NCBI RefSeq assembly: GCF_945952095.1
Contig: NZ_CAMFHL010000024.1
Span: 1 to 48,934, forward strand
Direction: 5' to 3'
DNA length: 48,934 nt
From: an uncultured Arsenicibacter sp.
GTDB taxonomy: Bacteria > Bacteroidota > Bacteroidia > Cytophagales > Spirosomataceae
Below the pieces are notes generated by a model. It did no database searches. It had not been told where the DNA came from and saw nothing but the letters and a program-made list of their open reading frames with translations. Position 1 is the first letter of the stretch; each line of letters starts with the position of its first letter. Below are positions 35,987 through 44,228 of this stretch, one piece after another. A program made the translations under genes and the position numbers.

Positions 35987-36476
35987 ACCCCTTTTCCTGC
36001 GCGACAATGGTTTTGGAGATGTCGACCCGCAGGATAATCTGCAGCGAGTCGAGGCGGATGGAAACCATGGTTCCCTGCTGCCCCTCCACAACGCCCGTCA
36101 CGTCGGTAAACGACCCCGACCCGATCTTTACCCGTGCCGACGGCGTAAACTGTTCGACATGGATCAGGTTGTGATCAAACTCATTCAGCATCAGCCGGAT
36201 GGCATCAATCTCTTCGTCGCGCACAATGGCCGGTTTCTGCAGCCAGAACAGGTAGCGGACCACCTGCGGTACGGCAAATACTTTAGCCCGGTCTTTTTCT
36301 TCCAGCTGCACAAAACAGTACGACCGGAACAGCGGCTCCTCTACCTTCTTGATCCGGTCTGACCACCGTTTTTTGCGGATGATCAGCGGACAATAGACCT
36401 CGATGCCCAGCAGCCGCAGCTTTTCGGCCACCAGCTTTTCGTTCCTCGGTTTCGTATACAGCACAAACCAGGGCAT
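35985..36476 (-). CDS. upxY: UpxY-family NusG-like transcription antiterminator
   Basis: 163 residues. The NGN domain spans about 1-105: MPWFVLYTKPRNEKLVAEKL, GIEVYCPLIIRKKRW, EEPLFRSYCFVQLEEKDRAK and VPQVVRYLFW. It is followed by a short linker and a KOW-like domain (VKIGSGSFTDVTGVVEGQQG). UpxY proteins ride on RNA polymerase and let it read through long capsule operons in Bacteroides, where they are the first gene of the locus. Here the gene is fourth, after the sugar transferase, wza and wzc, and just ahead of the exporter and glycosyltransferase genes. Processive antitermination over the remaining 22 kb is the likely job. No UpxZ partner is seen. Confidence 0.88.
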   Translation of the reverse strand: MPWFVLYTKPRNEKLVAEKLRLLGIEVYCPLIIRKKRWSDRIKKVEEPLFRSYCFVQLEEKDRAKVFAVPQVVRYLFWLQKPAIVRDEEIDAIRLMLNEFDHNLIHVEQFTPSARVKIGSGSFTDVTGVVEGQQGTMVSIRLDSLQIILRVDISKTIVAQEKG

Positions 36477-36531
36477 TGCTCTTTATTTTGTTACGCAACT
36501 CATTAAACTCAATTCATCTACCCCACCCCGG

Positions 36532-36556
36532 CCCTCCCCTTGACATAAGGGGAGGG
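36532..36556. repeat. Palindromic repeat, CCCTCTCC family, copy 2 (inverted)
   Basis: A perfect 10-bp stem (CCCTCCCCTT with AAGGGGAGGG) has a 5-base loop, preceded by ACCCCACCCCGG. It is the reverse orientation of the element at 34812-34840, including the flanking GGGTGAGG-type arm. It sits between wzc and upxY and may also act as a partial terminator. Confidence 0.75.
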
Positions 36557-36600
36557 AGTTTTAGAGACGCCCTCAGCTCTTCACCCTAAGCTCCCAGCCC

Positions 36601-39000
36601 TCAGCTATAATACCCTTTGCCCCCGTAACCGTAGCCATAACCGTAGCCATAGCCGTATTCGTTGCTGTTGCGGTAGTCGACGCCGTTGAAGATCACGTTC
36701 AGCGATTTGAACTTGTGCATGCTCTTCAGCGTGTTAACCAGCCGCAGGTAGCTGCGGGGCGTGTATTCGTGACGGATGATGTAAAAGGCACTGTCAACAT
36801 ACGGCCCCAGCAGGGTGGCATCGGCCACAAGGCCCACCGGCGGCGTATCCAGCACGATGTAATCGAACTGGGTGCGCAGCTCCTCGAACATACCCCGTAC
36901 GCGCTTATTCGAGAGCAGTTCCGACGGGTTCGGCGGAATCGGCCCACTCGGCAGCAGGTACATGTTCGGGTTCACGGGGGTCTGTTTAATCATGTCGGCA
37001 AGATTGCCCTGTCCGATCAGGTAATTCGACACCCCACGGTCGCGGGTAACGCCCAGGTACATCGACGTACGCGGCTTGCGGAGGTCAAGCTCCACAATCA
37101 GCACCCGTTTATCGAGCATCGCCAGACTGGCGGCGAGGTTAAGGCTGATAAAGCTTTTGCCTTCCCCGCCAATCGACGAGGTAATCAGGATCATCCGGCC
37201 CCGTGTCTGTTCCTGTCCGTCTCCGTCTACATCGGCATATTGCAGGTTAGCCCGCAGGATTTTGAACTGTTCGGCCAGAAAACTCCGGCCGTTCAGGTCC
37301 ACCATGTTATCTTTCTGGTTCTTGGGCCGCTTGGCAATTTCGCCGAAGATGGCCAGTCCTGTTTCATTCTCAATTTCGGCCCTTGACTGGATTTTATTAT
37401 TCAGTAAATCCTTCAGCGACACCCCGCCCACCGGCAGGAGCAGGCCCGCCAGAATGGCCATGAGGTAGATGTTGGTCCGGTTAGGTTTCAGCGGTACTGT
37501 CGAAGCCGAGGGGCCATCAACAATCCGGCTGTCGTTGACCGTTGCCGCGTAGGCAATGGCCGTTTCTTCTTTTTTCTGGAGCAGCATCAGGTACAGGCTT
37601 TCCTTGATTTCCTGCTGCCGTTTGATGGTCAGGAACTCCCGTTCCTTGCGCGGAATCGACCGGATCGACGATTCGAAGCGGGCATTCTGCGCTTTGGCAT
37701 TGGCCCGCGAAATGGCCAGGGTTTGCCGCTGGTTCGTAATGTTGTCGCGGATGGCCGCCTTGGTGGTGGCAATCTGTCCTGCAATGGCTTCAAGGTATGG
37801 GCTGCCCGGCTGCAGCGAACGTTCGTACTGGGCGCGCTGAGCCTCCAGCTCGTTTAGTTTCGTCAGCATACTGACCATAAACGGGTCGCTGACACCCAGC
37901 AGGGCCGGCGCCACCATGGTCTGGCTGTTTTTAAGGTAGCTTTCGACCGCGTCCAGGAGTTTAGCCTGCAGGTCTAGCTCGTTTAGCTGCGCATCTGACT
38001 CCTTTACCTGCCCCAGAAACTGGTTGGCTTCCGAACTCAGGTCGGTAATGCCCTGCGAGCTTTTGTAGGCTTCTACATCCCGTTCCACCACACCGAGCTC
38101 CTGCGTAATCAGCCGCAGGCGTTCGTCAATGAATTTCAGCGTGTTGCGGGCCTCCCGGTTTTTATCTTCCAGGGTCGTAATCATGTAGACATCCAGCAGT
38201 TTGGCCAGCACCAGCTGCCCTTTAGCCGGTACCGCCTCCTGCAGTGTCAGCCGCAGCGCGGTGGTTTTCTGGTTGAACAGCACCACGTTCAGGGCATTCA
38301 GGTAGTTGTTGACGAGCGTTTCGTTGCTCTGAAACACCACCTTTGTAGGTTCGGCATTCGGGCGATAGGTAGCAGGGTTTAGTACCACCTGGAAACTGCC
38401 CAGCCGCCCGCGTACCGTTTGCCCGAAAGCATAGGTGCCGATTTTATCTCCAGCCTCATTTTCCAGCTCGAACTGCTGCCGGTTCAGGATTTTGATCAGC
38501 ACCGGTTGCTGATAGGCTACGTTGGTCAGCCGCAGCGGCTGCACCCGTACCGGCGACTGGTCATACAGCTCTTCGTCGGCGCGGACATTGCCCGGCCGGA
38601 AATAGGCTGCGTTTAACCGCAATTCGCCCACGACCCGTTGCATAAGGTTGCGTGAGCGCAGAATTTCAATTTCGTTTTCGACCACCCGTTCCCCCGATTT
38701 GGCATTGAGGTCTTCGAGAAGCACATTGGTGCCCTTGTTCGGGTCCTTGATCATCAGGATGGCGCTAACCTGGTAGATCGGTACAGTATACCGCAGGTAC
38801 ATGTAAGCACCCGTACCGGCCACAACCAGTGACAGCACAAACCAGTACCAGTAGCGCAGGTACTTAATGAAAAAGGTCCGCAGGTTAAACGCTTCCTCTT
38901 TTTCGTCGAGGTAATAGGTGGTGGATGGAGAATCGGCCATCGGTATCTCTTGACGGGGCCGGCCTGCTTCCTGACGATATGTTTGGGTGACAGTCTGCAT
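36601..39000 (-). CDS. wzc: Wzc-type polysaccharide co-polymerase with tyrosine autokinase
   Basis: 799 residues. A cytoplasmic N-terminus is followed by a first membrane span (about 50-69, YWYWFVLSLVVAGTGAYMYL). The periplasmic Wzz domain and long coiled coil lie at about 280-480. The second span is about 508-526 (TNIYLMAILAGLLLPVGGV). The cytoplasmic BY-kinase has Walker A SIGGEGKSF (609-617), Walker A' LIVELDLRKP (634-643) and Walker B YIVLDTPP (714-721). The tail EYGYGYGYGYGYGGKGYYS holds eight tyrosines for autophosphorylation. It controls chain length and export together with Wza; the phosphatase at 13061-13819 is the probable antagonist. The start at 39000 is 14 bases after the wza stop; Met21 is an alternative. 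Confidence 0.93.
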   Translation of the reverse strand: MQTVTQTYRQEAGRPRQEIPMADSPSTTYYLDEKEEAFNLRTFFIKYLRYWYWFVLSLVVAGTGAYMYLRYTVPIYQVSAILMIKDPNKGTNVLLEDLNAKSGERVVENEIEILRSRNLMQRVVGELRLNAAYFRPGNVRADEELYDQSPVRVQPLRLTNVAYQQPVLIKILNRQQFELENEAGDKIGTYAFGQTVRGRLGSFQVVLNPATYRPNAEPTKVVFQSNETLVNNYLNALNVVLFNQKTTALRLTLQEAVPAKGQLVLAKLLDVYMITTLEDKNREARNTLKFIDERLRLITQELGVVERDVEAYKSSQGITDLSSEANQFLGQVKESDAQLNELDLQAKLLDAVESYLKNSQTMVAPALLGVSDPFMVSMLTKLNELEAQRAQYERSLQPGSPYLEAIAGQIATTKAAIRDNITNQRQTLAISRANAKAQNARFESSIRSIPRKEREFLTIKRQQEIKESLYLMLLQKKEETAIAYAATVNDSRIVDGPSASTVPLKPNRTNIYLMAILAGLLLPVGGVSLKDLLNNKIQSRAEIENETGLAIFGEIAKRPKNQKDNMVDLNGRSFLAEQFKILRANLQYADVDGDGQEQTRGRMILITSSIGGEGKSFISLNLAASLAMLDKRVLIVELDLRKPRTSMYLGVTRDRGVSNYLIGQGNLADMIKQTPVNPNMYLLPSGPIPPNPSELLSNKRVRGMFEELRTQFDYIVLDTPPVGLVADATLLGPYVDSAFYIIRHEYTPRSYLRLVNTLKSMHKFKSLNVIFNGVDYRNSNEYGYGYGYGYGYGGKGYYS

Positions 39001-39014
39001 GGCGGTTCCGTGAT

Positions 39015-39854
39015 TTATCGTCTGAAAAAGTTGATCACTGTCAATACCGTACCCAGTACCCCGAACGCCAGCGGCGTAACCTGGTAGAACCGGTCGGTTG
39101 TAGTTACTTTACTGCCTCTTGCTTCTACATACACCATGTCATCGTTGCGGATGTAGTAGTAGGGCGAGTTCAGGATGTTGCGGTCGCGCAGGTCGAGGCG
39201 GACCACTTCCCGTTGTCCGTTGTCCTGTGTCCGCACCAGCATCACGTTGTCGCGGCGGCCGTAGACGGTCAGGTCACCGGCCAGCGCCATGAGCTCGGGC
39301 AGGGTCACATAGTCGTTGGCCAGCGGAAAGACGCCGGGCCGCAGTACCTCACCAAGCACGGTGCACTTATGGTTGAGAAAGCGGACGTTTACTTTTGGTT
39401 CCTTAATGTATTTGTTGAGCCGGTCCTTGATGAGAGCGGCCGCGTCGTCGAGGGTCAGACCCGCCAAGGCTACTTTACTATCGAGCAGGGGCAACTCAAT
39501 GCTTCCGGCCGGGCTTACCAGATAACCGAGTCCCTGGCTGCCGTTGCCGCCGGCCACGCCGCTGCTCATGGCAATGGCGTAGGTATTGAAGAGCGCGTTC
39601 GACTCTTCGCTCATACTCGTGACGACGACAGCCAGGATATCGCCGGCCTGTATCCGCGAGACAACCGGTTTAATGGCCGGCAGCAGCGAATGCCGCGCAG
39701 TATCGGCGGAGGTAGTTGTCTGGAAATACGTTACTGTTTTAGATGAGACACAGGACACCGTGCCGGCGGCCATAACAGCCGCCGTGATAACGGCCAGCAA
39801 GAGCCGGCAAGCACTACGCCACGAACTCACCCGATAATTAGAAGCGACCTTCAT
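39015..39854 (-). CDS. wza: Wza-like outer-membrane polysaccharide export lipoprotein
   Basis: 279 residues. The signal peptide ends with the lipobox TVSC (Cys35). The polysaccharide export (PES) domain covers about 64-160: IQAGDILAVVVTSM, YLVSPAGSIELPLL and LNKYIKEPKVNVRFLNHKCT. A SLBB domain follows (VLGEVLRPGVFPLANDYVTL, PELMALAGDLTVYGRRDNVM). The C-terminal hydrophobic segment VTPLAFGVLGTVLTVINFF is typical of Bacteroidota members. The protein forms the outer-membrane channel and contacts the periplasmic part of Wzc, encoded immediately downstream. Confidence 0.92.
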   Translation of the reverse strand: MKVASNYRVSSWRSACRLLLAVITAAVMAAGTVSCVSSKTVTYFQTTTSADTARHSLLPAIKPVVSRIQAGDILAVVVTSMSEESNALFNTYAIAMSSGVAGGNGSQGLGYLVSPAGSIELPLLDSKVALAGLTLDDAAALIKDRLNKYIKEPKVNVRFLNHKCTVLGEVLRPGVFPLANDYVTLPELMALAGDLTVYGRRDNVMLVRTQDNGQREVVRLDLRDRNILNSPYYYIRNDDMVYVEARGSKVTTTDRFYQVTPLAFGVLGTVLTVINFFRR

Positions 39855-39905
39855 GTACTAATTTCTCCTTGAACAATTGTTAGTAAGCCCGTCGGGCCTT
39901 GTTGT

Positions 39906-40691
39906 CTACCACGCGTTTACGTTCCGGCGCACCATGGATTTGAGGGTTTTCCAGCAAATCTGTACATCGTGCAGAAAGGATTGATTACGCATGTAAAAGT
40001 GGTCGTACCGTACGCGCTGCATCATCAGCCGGTCGTGGCTGGTTTCGCCGCGGGCACCCTGCACCTGTGCGAGTCCGGTAATACCCGGCCGTACGGCATA
40101 GCGTTTACGGTATGCCTGAACAGACCAATACTGAACATCGTGCACAATCGCGTGCGGGCGCGGGCCCACCATGCTCATATGACCCAGCAAAACGTTTAAA
40201 AATTGAGGCATTTCATCGAGATTCGTCCGGCGGAGGAAACTGCCGATGGGCGTAACACGTTCATCGAACTGCGTTGCCTGTTTAAAAGGCGCCTGCGGGG
40301 CGTGATACATGGTACGGAATTTAAAACACGGAAAGGGTTGCCCCCGCCGTCCTGACCTCCTCTGAATAAATAACACAGGTCCACCTGAATCCACCAGGAT
40401 CATAGCACCGATAACCGGGATCAACCAGCTAAGCACACACACACATACCAAACCCGAAAACAAAATGTCGAACACGCGTTTGCCAACGGCCGTATACGTG
40501 TTTTCGGTGCAGATCACATTTCCATCTTCTGCCAACGACCATATCAGTGTTGGCTCCATTTGCGGTATCCGGGCGGCCGTCTGTTTTACAGCCGGAACCG
40601 CCTCATTATATGCAGCAGGTGTATTACTACCTAACCTGTCCGTCCGCTCCTGTGTGTTACCAGAATGACCTGGGTATGAGACGATATTCAT
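39906..40691 (-). CDS. Polyprenyl-phosphate sugar-1-phosphate transferase (initiating enzyme)
   Basis: 261 residues. After about 70 polar residues comes one hydrophobic segment (about 73-100, VFDILFSGLVCVCVLSWLIP). The bacterial sugar-transferase core follows: GPVLFIQRRSGRRGQPFPCF, KFRTM (124-128), RRTNLDEMPQFLNVLLG, MSMVGPRPH and RPGITGLAQVQGARG. It moves a hexose or amino-sugar 1-phosphate from a nucleotide sugar to undecaprenyl phosphate, the first step of glycan assembly. The four-span N-terminal region of WcaJ/WbaP is missing, so this is the short, PglC-like form with a long soluble leader. It is the first gene of the locus. Confidence 0.92.
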   Translation of the reverse strand: MNIVSYPGHSGNTQERTDRLGSNTPAAYNEAVPAVKQTAARIPQMEPTLIWSLAEDGNVICTENTYTAVGKRVFDILFSGLVCVCVLSWLIPVIGAMILVDSGGPVLFIQRRSGRRGQPFPCFKFRTMYHAPQAPFKQATQFDERVTPIGSFLRRTNLDEMPQFLNVLLGHMSMVGPRPHAIVHDVQYWSVQAYRKRYAVRPGITGLAQVQGARGETSHDRLMMQRVRYDHFYMRNQSFLHDVQICWKTLKSMVRRNVNAW

Positions 40692-41353
40692 GATTTCAGG
40701 TGTAGTTTTAAAGGATGGTTGTATTAGTTTTTCATGCGTTCTCTTGACTTATTTATTGTCATTTAATGACTAACTCTCGGTCATACAGTACGTTACCAGA
40801 CGCAGTCAAAGCTCTTTTAGTATGCCAACAGTTACTTATATATCCTGGATTAATACTACGGTGCGCTTACAAATGTACGAGGCTTTAGATAATTAACAAA
40901 TCATATCGGTAACAATTTATCTGATGATTGTAATCACATAAAGCACACTGTAAACATATACGGTTTAGGCTAATTACCAAATATAATTTAATTATCCGGT
41001 ACCCTTTTCAGCTAACTTTACCACAAAAACAGGAATTTATCCAAATGTTATACTTTACAGAAATAGCATATTCATTATGTGACATACTTGTTACGGTGAT
41101 TTAATATAACTTCTCCCACTAAATGTATCTATATAAGAATAATACAATTCCAAGCGGTTAGCAAAATTCTTGCCATAGTATCCTATTTATACATATATAA
41201 AATGTATTATATATACCGCTTAGTAAAATAAAATATGACTTTACTGACAGATAAGGAGACTATTCCTATAAGCTAATCCCTAACCGGTCAAGGAAGTAAG
41301 CCATTAACCATCCTGTAATCTTTTTATTTTTAGCAGGGACAAATAACTTTAAT
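40692..41353. other. Long AT-rich non-coding region upstream of the polysaccharide locus
   Basis: About 660 bases without a convincing reading frame. It contains the minus-strand promoter at 40870-40900 and a leader of roughly 170 bases before the first gene. Beyond the promoter the sequence is strongly AT-rich (for example 41190-41215), with short A and T runs that suggest bent DNA and protein-binding sites. No tRNA or riboswitch fold was recognised. Confidence 0.6.
40870..40900 (-). promoter_or_regulatory. Consensus Bacteroidota promoter of the polysaccharide locus
   Basis: Read on the minus strand: TTTG (40900-40897), exactly 19 bases, then TACATTTG (40877-40870). This is a full match to TTTG-N19-TAnnTTTG. 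Transcription would start near 40863 and leave a leader of about 170 bases before the ATG at 40691. Confidence 0.75.
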
Positions 41354-41397
41354 AAAAAAATCCGGACCAGTATATACAGCACTAGTCCGGATTTTTT
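41354..41397. terminator. Terminator downstream of the epimerase operon
   Basis: An A run, then TCCGGAC (41361-41367) paired with GTCCGGA (41385-41391) and six T. It follows the stop at 41431 of the minus-strand small membrane protein gene and separates that operon from the polysaccharide locus. The flanking A and T runs allow action in both directions. Confidence 0.85.
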
Positions 41398-41430
41398 ATG
41401 TTCGCTTAGCAGCAGATTTTACTACTATGT

Positions 41431-41673
41431 TCAGCGGATTCCTTTCCGGATAACCGCATTCAACGCAATTAGTACCCAAACGACATTGACCAGGGCGGAG
41501 GGGTATGCATGGTGATAGATCGTATTAACAACGAAAAAGATACCGCCTATCATATTCATCCAGATATAGGCGGGTTCCTCGGCTTTCAGGCGGCCGTAAA
41601 TATTAGCGGCATAAGCGCCGACAATAAGCACTGAAGCGATCCAGCCCAGTGTTTCAATCAGAATGTGCATCAT
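41431..41673 (-). CDS. Small membrane protein, CBU_0592 family
   Basis: 80 residues with three hydrophobic segments: LIETLGWIASVLIVGAYAAN, AYIWMNMIGGIFFVVNTIYH and ALVNVVWVLIALNAVI. The conserved pattern GWIxSxLxxxAY, NxxGxxFxxxNxxYHxAYPS and NxxWxxIA is that of the CBU_0592 family of small inner-membrane proteins. The function of the family is not known. It begins six bases after the epimerase stop and is presumably co-transcribed with it. Confidence 0.8.
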   Translation of the reverse strand: MMHILIETLGWIASVLIVGAYAANIYGRLKAEEPAYIWMNMIGGIFFVVNTIYHHAYPSALVNVVWVLIALNAVIRKGIR

Positions 41674-41679
41674 GTTCGA

Positions 41680-42888
41680 TTAGATCCGGTCCATCATCTC
41701 CATGCAGGCGCGGCCGTTGTGGTACGGGCATTTCCACATGCTGATTTTGGTATTGCCCATGACCTTGTGGTGTTCATCGACACCGCCGAACCACTCGCCC
41801 TGCTTATGGTCGATGAGGTATTTTTTGATAAAGGTCCAGCTTTCTACCGACTTTTCCAGAAACTGTGGCTCTTTTGTCAGCTGCCACGCATTCATGAACC
41901 CTACCATGGCTTCGGCCATTACCCACCACGACCGCTCCTGATTGAGGTGGCCGGTTACCGGGTCAAACTCGTAATTCATCCCCCCGTCGGCCGCCAGTCC
42001 TGCTGCCGCCGCCCGCGCCATCGCCACCGATTCTTTTTTGATCGCCCGGATCAGCTCATGGTCGCCCAGCACCTCTGCCGATTCGAGCAGCAGCCAGGAT
42101 GCCTCAATGTCGTGGCCATAGGAGATGGCCGTCCGGCGGCTTTCCCAGTTGTTGCCCTGAAACAGGATCATCCGGTATGTTGTCGGGTCGATAATGTGTT
42201 GCCGGAAGACATCAATCAGGCCCCGCACCTGCGTACGGAGGTCGTATATACCTGCGCCGCGCTCCGGCCATACCCGTAGCAGGCAGGTGAAAGCTTCCAG
42301 AATGTGGAGGTGGGTGTTCATCGTTTTCGACTCGCCGTTGTCTTTCCGGCTAATGGCATACGGCGCCGTTGGTGACCAGTCACGGGCAAAGCCTTCGAAA
42401 AAACCACCGCTGCCGTTGGCATCGTAGGCGTGTTTCACCATGGCCGTATATACCTCTTTGGCGAATGCCAGCGCCGGGGCGTGTTTGGTAACGCGGTAGT
42501 ATTCACTCAGGCCATATACGGCAAATGCCTGCCCGTAAAGCTGCTTGCTGGTATCCAGCGGTTTACCGTTTGCATCGACTGACCAGTAGACACCGCCGTA
42601 GTCGCGGTCGCGGAAACAGGTATCGATGTAGTCATAGGCACGTCTGGCCAGCGGCAGGTAATCAGCAGCACGGCGGGTGTGCCGGGCTGCCGCCGCAAAC
42701 GTCCAGAGAATACGGCTGTTGAGCACAATGCCTTTGGCAGCATCCGGTTTCGGTATATTATTGAGGCCAACCTCTCCATAGAACCCACCCTTAGCGGTAT
42801 CAACGGCGTATGTCTGCCAGTAGGTCAGGATGTTGATCAGTTCGCGTTGCAGCTCGCGGTGGAGGGTGTGCAGGTCAGGAGATAACAT
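41680..42888 (-). CDS. Cellobiose 2-epimerase (AGE superfamily)
   Basis: 402 residues forming an (alpha/alpha)6 barrel. Motifs: KGGFYGEV, GIVLNSRILWTFAAAARHT, MNTHLHILEAF, ISYGHDIEASWLLLESAEVL, QERSWWVMAEAMVGFMNAW and WKCPYHNGRACMEMMDR. The histidines at about 193/195, 259 and 390 lie where the catalytic histidines of characterised cellobiose 2-epimerases lie. The reaction converts the reducing glucose of beta-1,4-linked disaccharides to mannose, as in cellobiose or mannobiose use. The absence of an N-acetyl-sugar-type ATP site favours this over N-acylglucosamine 2-epimerase. The protein is predicted cytoplasmic, and no glycosidase gene is adjacent. Confidence 0.88.
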   Translation of the reverse strand: MLSPDLHTLHRELQRELINILTYWQTYAVDTAKGGFYGEVGLNNIPKPDAAKGIVLNSRILWTFAAAARHTRRAADYLPLARRAYDYIDTCFRDRDYGGVYWSVDANGKPLDTSKQLYGQAFAVYGLSEYYRVTKHAPALAFAKEVYTAMVKHAYDANGSGGFFEGFARDWSPTAPYAISRKDNGESKTMNTHLHILEAFTCLLRVWPERGAGIYDLRTQVRGLIDVFRQHIIDPTTYRMILFQGNNWESRRTAISYGHDIEASWLLLESAEVLGDHELIRAIKKESVAMARAAAAGLAADGGMNYEFDPVTGHLNQERSWWVMAEAMVGFMNAWQLTKEPQFLEKSVESWTFIKKYLIDHKQGEWFGGVDEHHKVMGNTKISMWKCPYHNGRACMEMMDRI

Positions 42889-42982
42889 ACCGGTTTTCGT
42901 TTGGTCAGGTAAGGCTGCGGTTACCGTAATCTACTAATCCCCTTCAAAACACCCCCAGTCCGGCAAAGTGAATAAAAAACGG

Positions 42983-42990
42983 TACTTTTG
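42983..42990 (+). promoter_or_regulatory. Putative -7 promoter element of gcvT
   Basis: TACTTTTG fits TAnnTTTG and lies 20 bases before the ATG at 43010. No clear -33 TTTG is present. It lies downstream of the in-frame ATG at 42968 and so supports the start at 43010. Confidence 0.5.
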
Positions 42991-43009
42991 CGCAACAATC
43001 GTCAACGCA

Positions 43010-44101
43010 ATGACCCTCAAACAACTTCCGCTTCACCACGTTCATCAGCAGCTCGGGGCTAAAATCATGCCCTTCGCCGGGTACGAAATGCCCGTTCGCT
43101 ATACATCTGACCTCGACGAGCACAATACCGTCCGGAATACCGTCGGTATGTTTGACGTCTCTCACATGGGTGAGTTCATGGTGCAGGGCCCCGATGCCTG
43201 TGCCCTGATCCAGCGCGTATCCGCCAATGACGCCTCGCTCCTGTACGACGGCAAAGTCCAGTACAGCTACCTGCCCAATACACAGGGCGGCGTAGTCGAT
43301 GACCTGCTGGTCTATCAGATCAGCCCGGTTGAGTTTATGCTGGTCGTCAACGCCTCCAACATTGACAAAGACTGGAACTGGATCAATCAGTATACCGACG
43401 GGCTGGATGTCCAGCTGACTAATATTTCCGACGGTACCTGTCTGTTTGCCGTGCAGGGTCCGCTGGCGGCGCAGGCGCTCCAGCCCCTGACGAATGCACA
43501 GCTGGATGCGATGTCGTACTATACCTTCGAAAAAACGGATTTTGCCGGGTTTGCCAACGTAATTGTCTCGGCAACGGGCTATACGGGTGCCGGTGGCTTT
43601 GAAATCTACGTGGCCAACGAGCAGGCCGAAGCGGTGTGGCAGGCCATTATGCAGGCCGGAGAGCCGTTTGGTATCAAACCGATTGGCCTGGGTGCCCGCG
43701 ACACGCTGCGCCTCGAAATGGGCTACTGCCTCTACGGCAACGACATTACCGACACCACCTCACCGATTGAAGCCGGGCTAGGCTGGGTCACTAAATTCAC
43801 CCACGACTTTGTGAACGCTGACGCGCTGAAAGCACAGAAAGATGCCGGTGTGACACGTAAGCTGGTCGGTTTCGAACTCATTGACCGGGGCATTCCGCGC
43901 GGCCACTATGCGCTGTGTGATGCCGACGGACAGGTTATCGGCGAAGTAACGTCGGGTACGCAATCACCGACCCTGGGCAAGGGCATCGGGATGGGCTATG
44001 TACCGGCGGCATTCAGCAAGCCGGGCACGGAGATTTTTGTCAAGGTACGGGATCGTCTGCTGAAAGCGCAGGTAGCGAAGCTGCCGTTTGTAAAGAAGTG
44101 A
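43010..44101 (+). CDS. gcvT: Aminomethyltransferase, glycine cleavage system T protein
   Basis: 363 residues from the ATG at 43010 (MTLKQLPLHHVHQQLGAKIM), the usual length for GcvT; the ATG 42 bases earlier lies before the promoter. Folate-binding and core motifs: MPFAGYEMPVRY, GMFDVSHMGEF, VQYSYLPNTQGGVVDDLLVY, TGYTGAGGFEIYVANE, GARDTLRLEMGYCLYGNDI and FELIDRGIPRGHY. It takes the aminomethyl group carried by lipoylated GcvH and produces 5,10-methylene-tetrahydrofolate and ammonia. gcvH and gcvP are not in the window. A terminator follows. Confidence 0.96.
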   Translation: MTLKQLPLHHVHQQLGAKIMPFAGYEMPVRYTSDLDEHNTVRNTVGMFDVSHMGEFMVQGPDACALIQRVSANDASLLYDGKVQYSYLPNTQGGVVDDLLVYQISPVEFMLVVNASNIDKDWNWINQYTDGLDVQLTNISDGTCLFAVQGPLAAQALQPLTNAQLDAMSYYTFEKTDFAGFANVIVSATGYTGAGGFEIYVANEQAEAVWQAIMQAGEPFGIKPIGLGARDTLRLEMGYCLYGNDITDTTSPIEAGLGWVTKFTHDFVNADALKAQKDAGVTRKLVGFELIDRGIPRGHYALCDADGQVIGEVTSGTQSPTLGKGIGMGYVPAAFSKPGTEIFVKVRDRLLKAQVAKLPFVKK

Positions 44102-44121
44102 TTCAGAAGAGTACATGATTC

Positions 44122-44155
44122 AAAGGGCTCAAAATGGTATAATTTTGAGCCCTTT
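44122..44155 (+). terminator. Hairpin terminator after gcvT
   Basis: A perfect 14-bp stem (44122-44135 with 44142-44155, core AGGGCTC/GAGCCCT) has a 6-base loop. The stem ends in TTT; a longer T run is absent. It starts 21 bases after the gcvT stop. Confidence 0.8.
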
Positions 44156-44228
44156 ACTATGTTTAATCCCCTGATCTGCCGTTATTAAAGCGTCAATTGT
44201 AATCAAATATAGCGAAGAAAATAAAACG

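Noticed and set aside
40978..40985. Second minus-strand promoter (-7 element TATATTTG)
   Set aside because: The -7 box fits but there is no TTTG at the expected distance, and AT-rich DNA gives such matches by chance.
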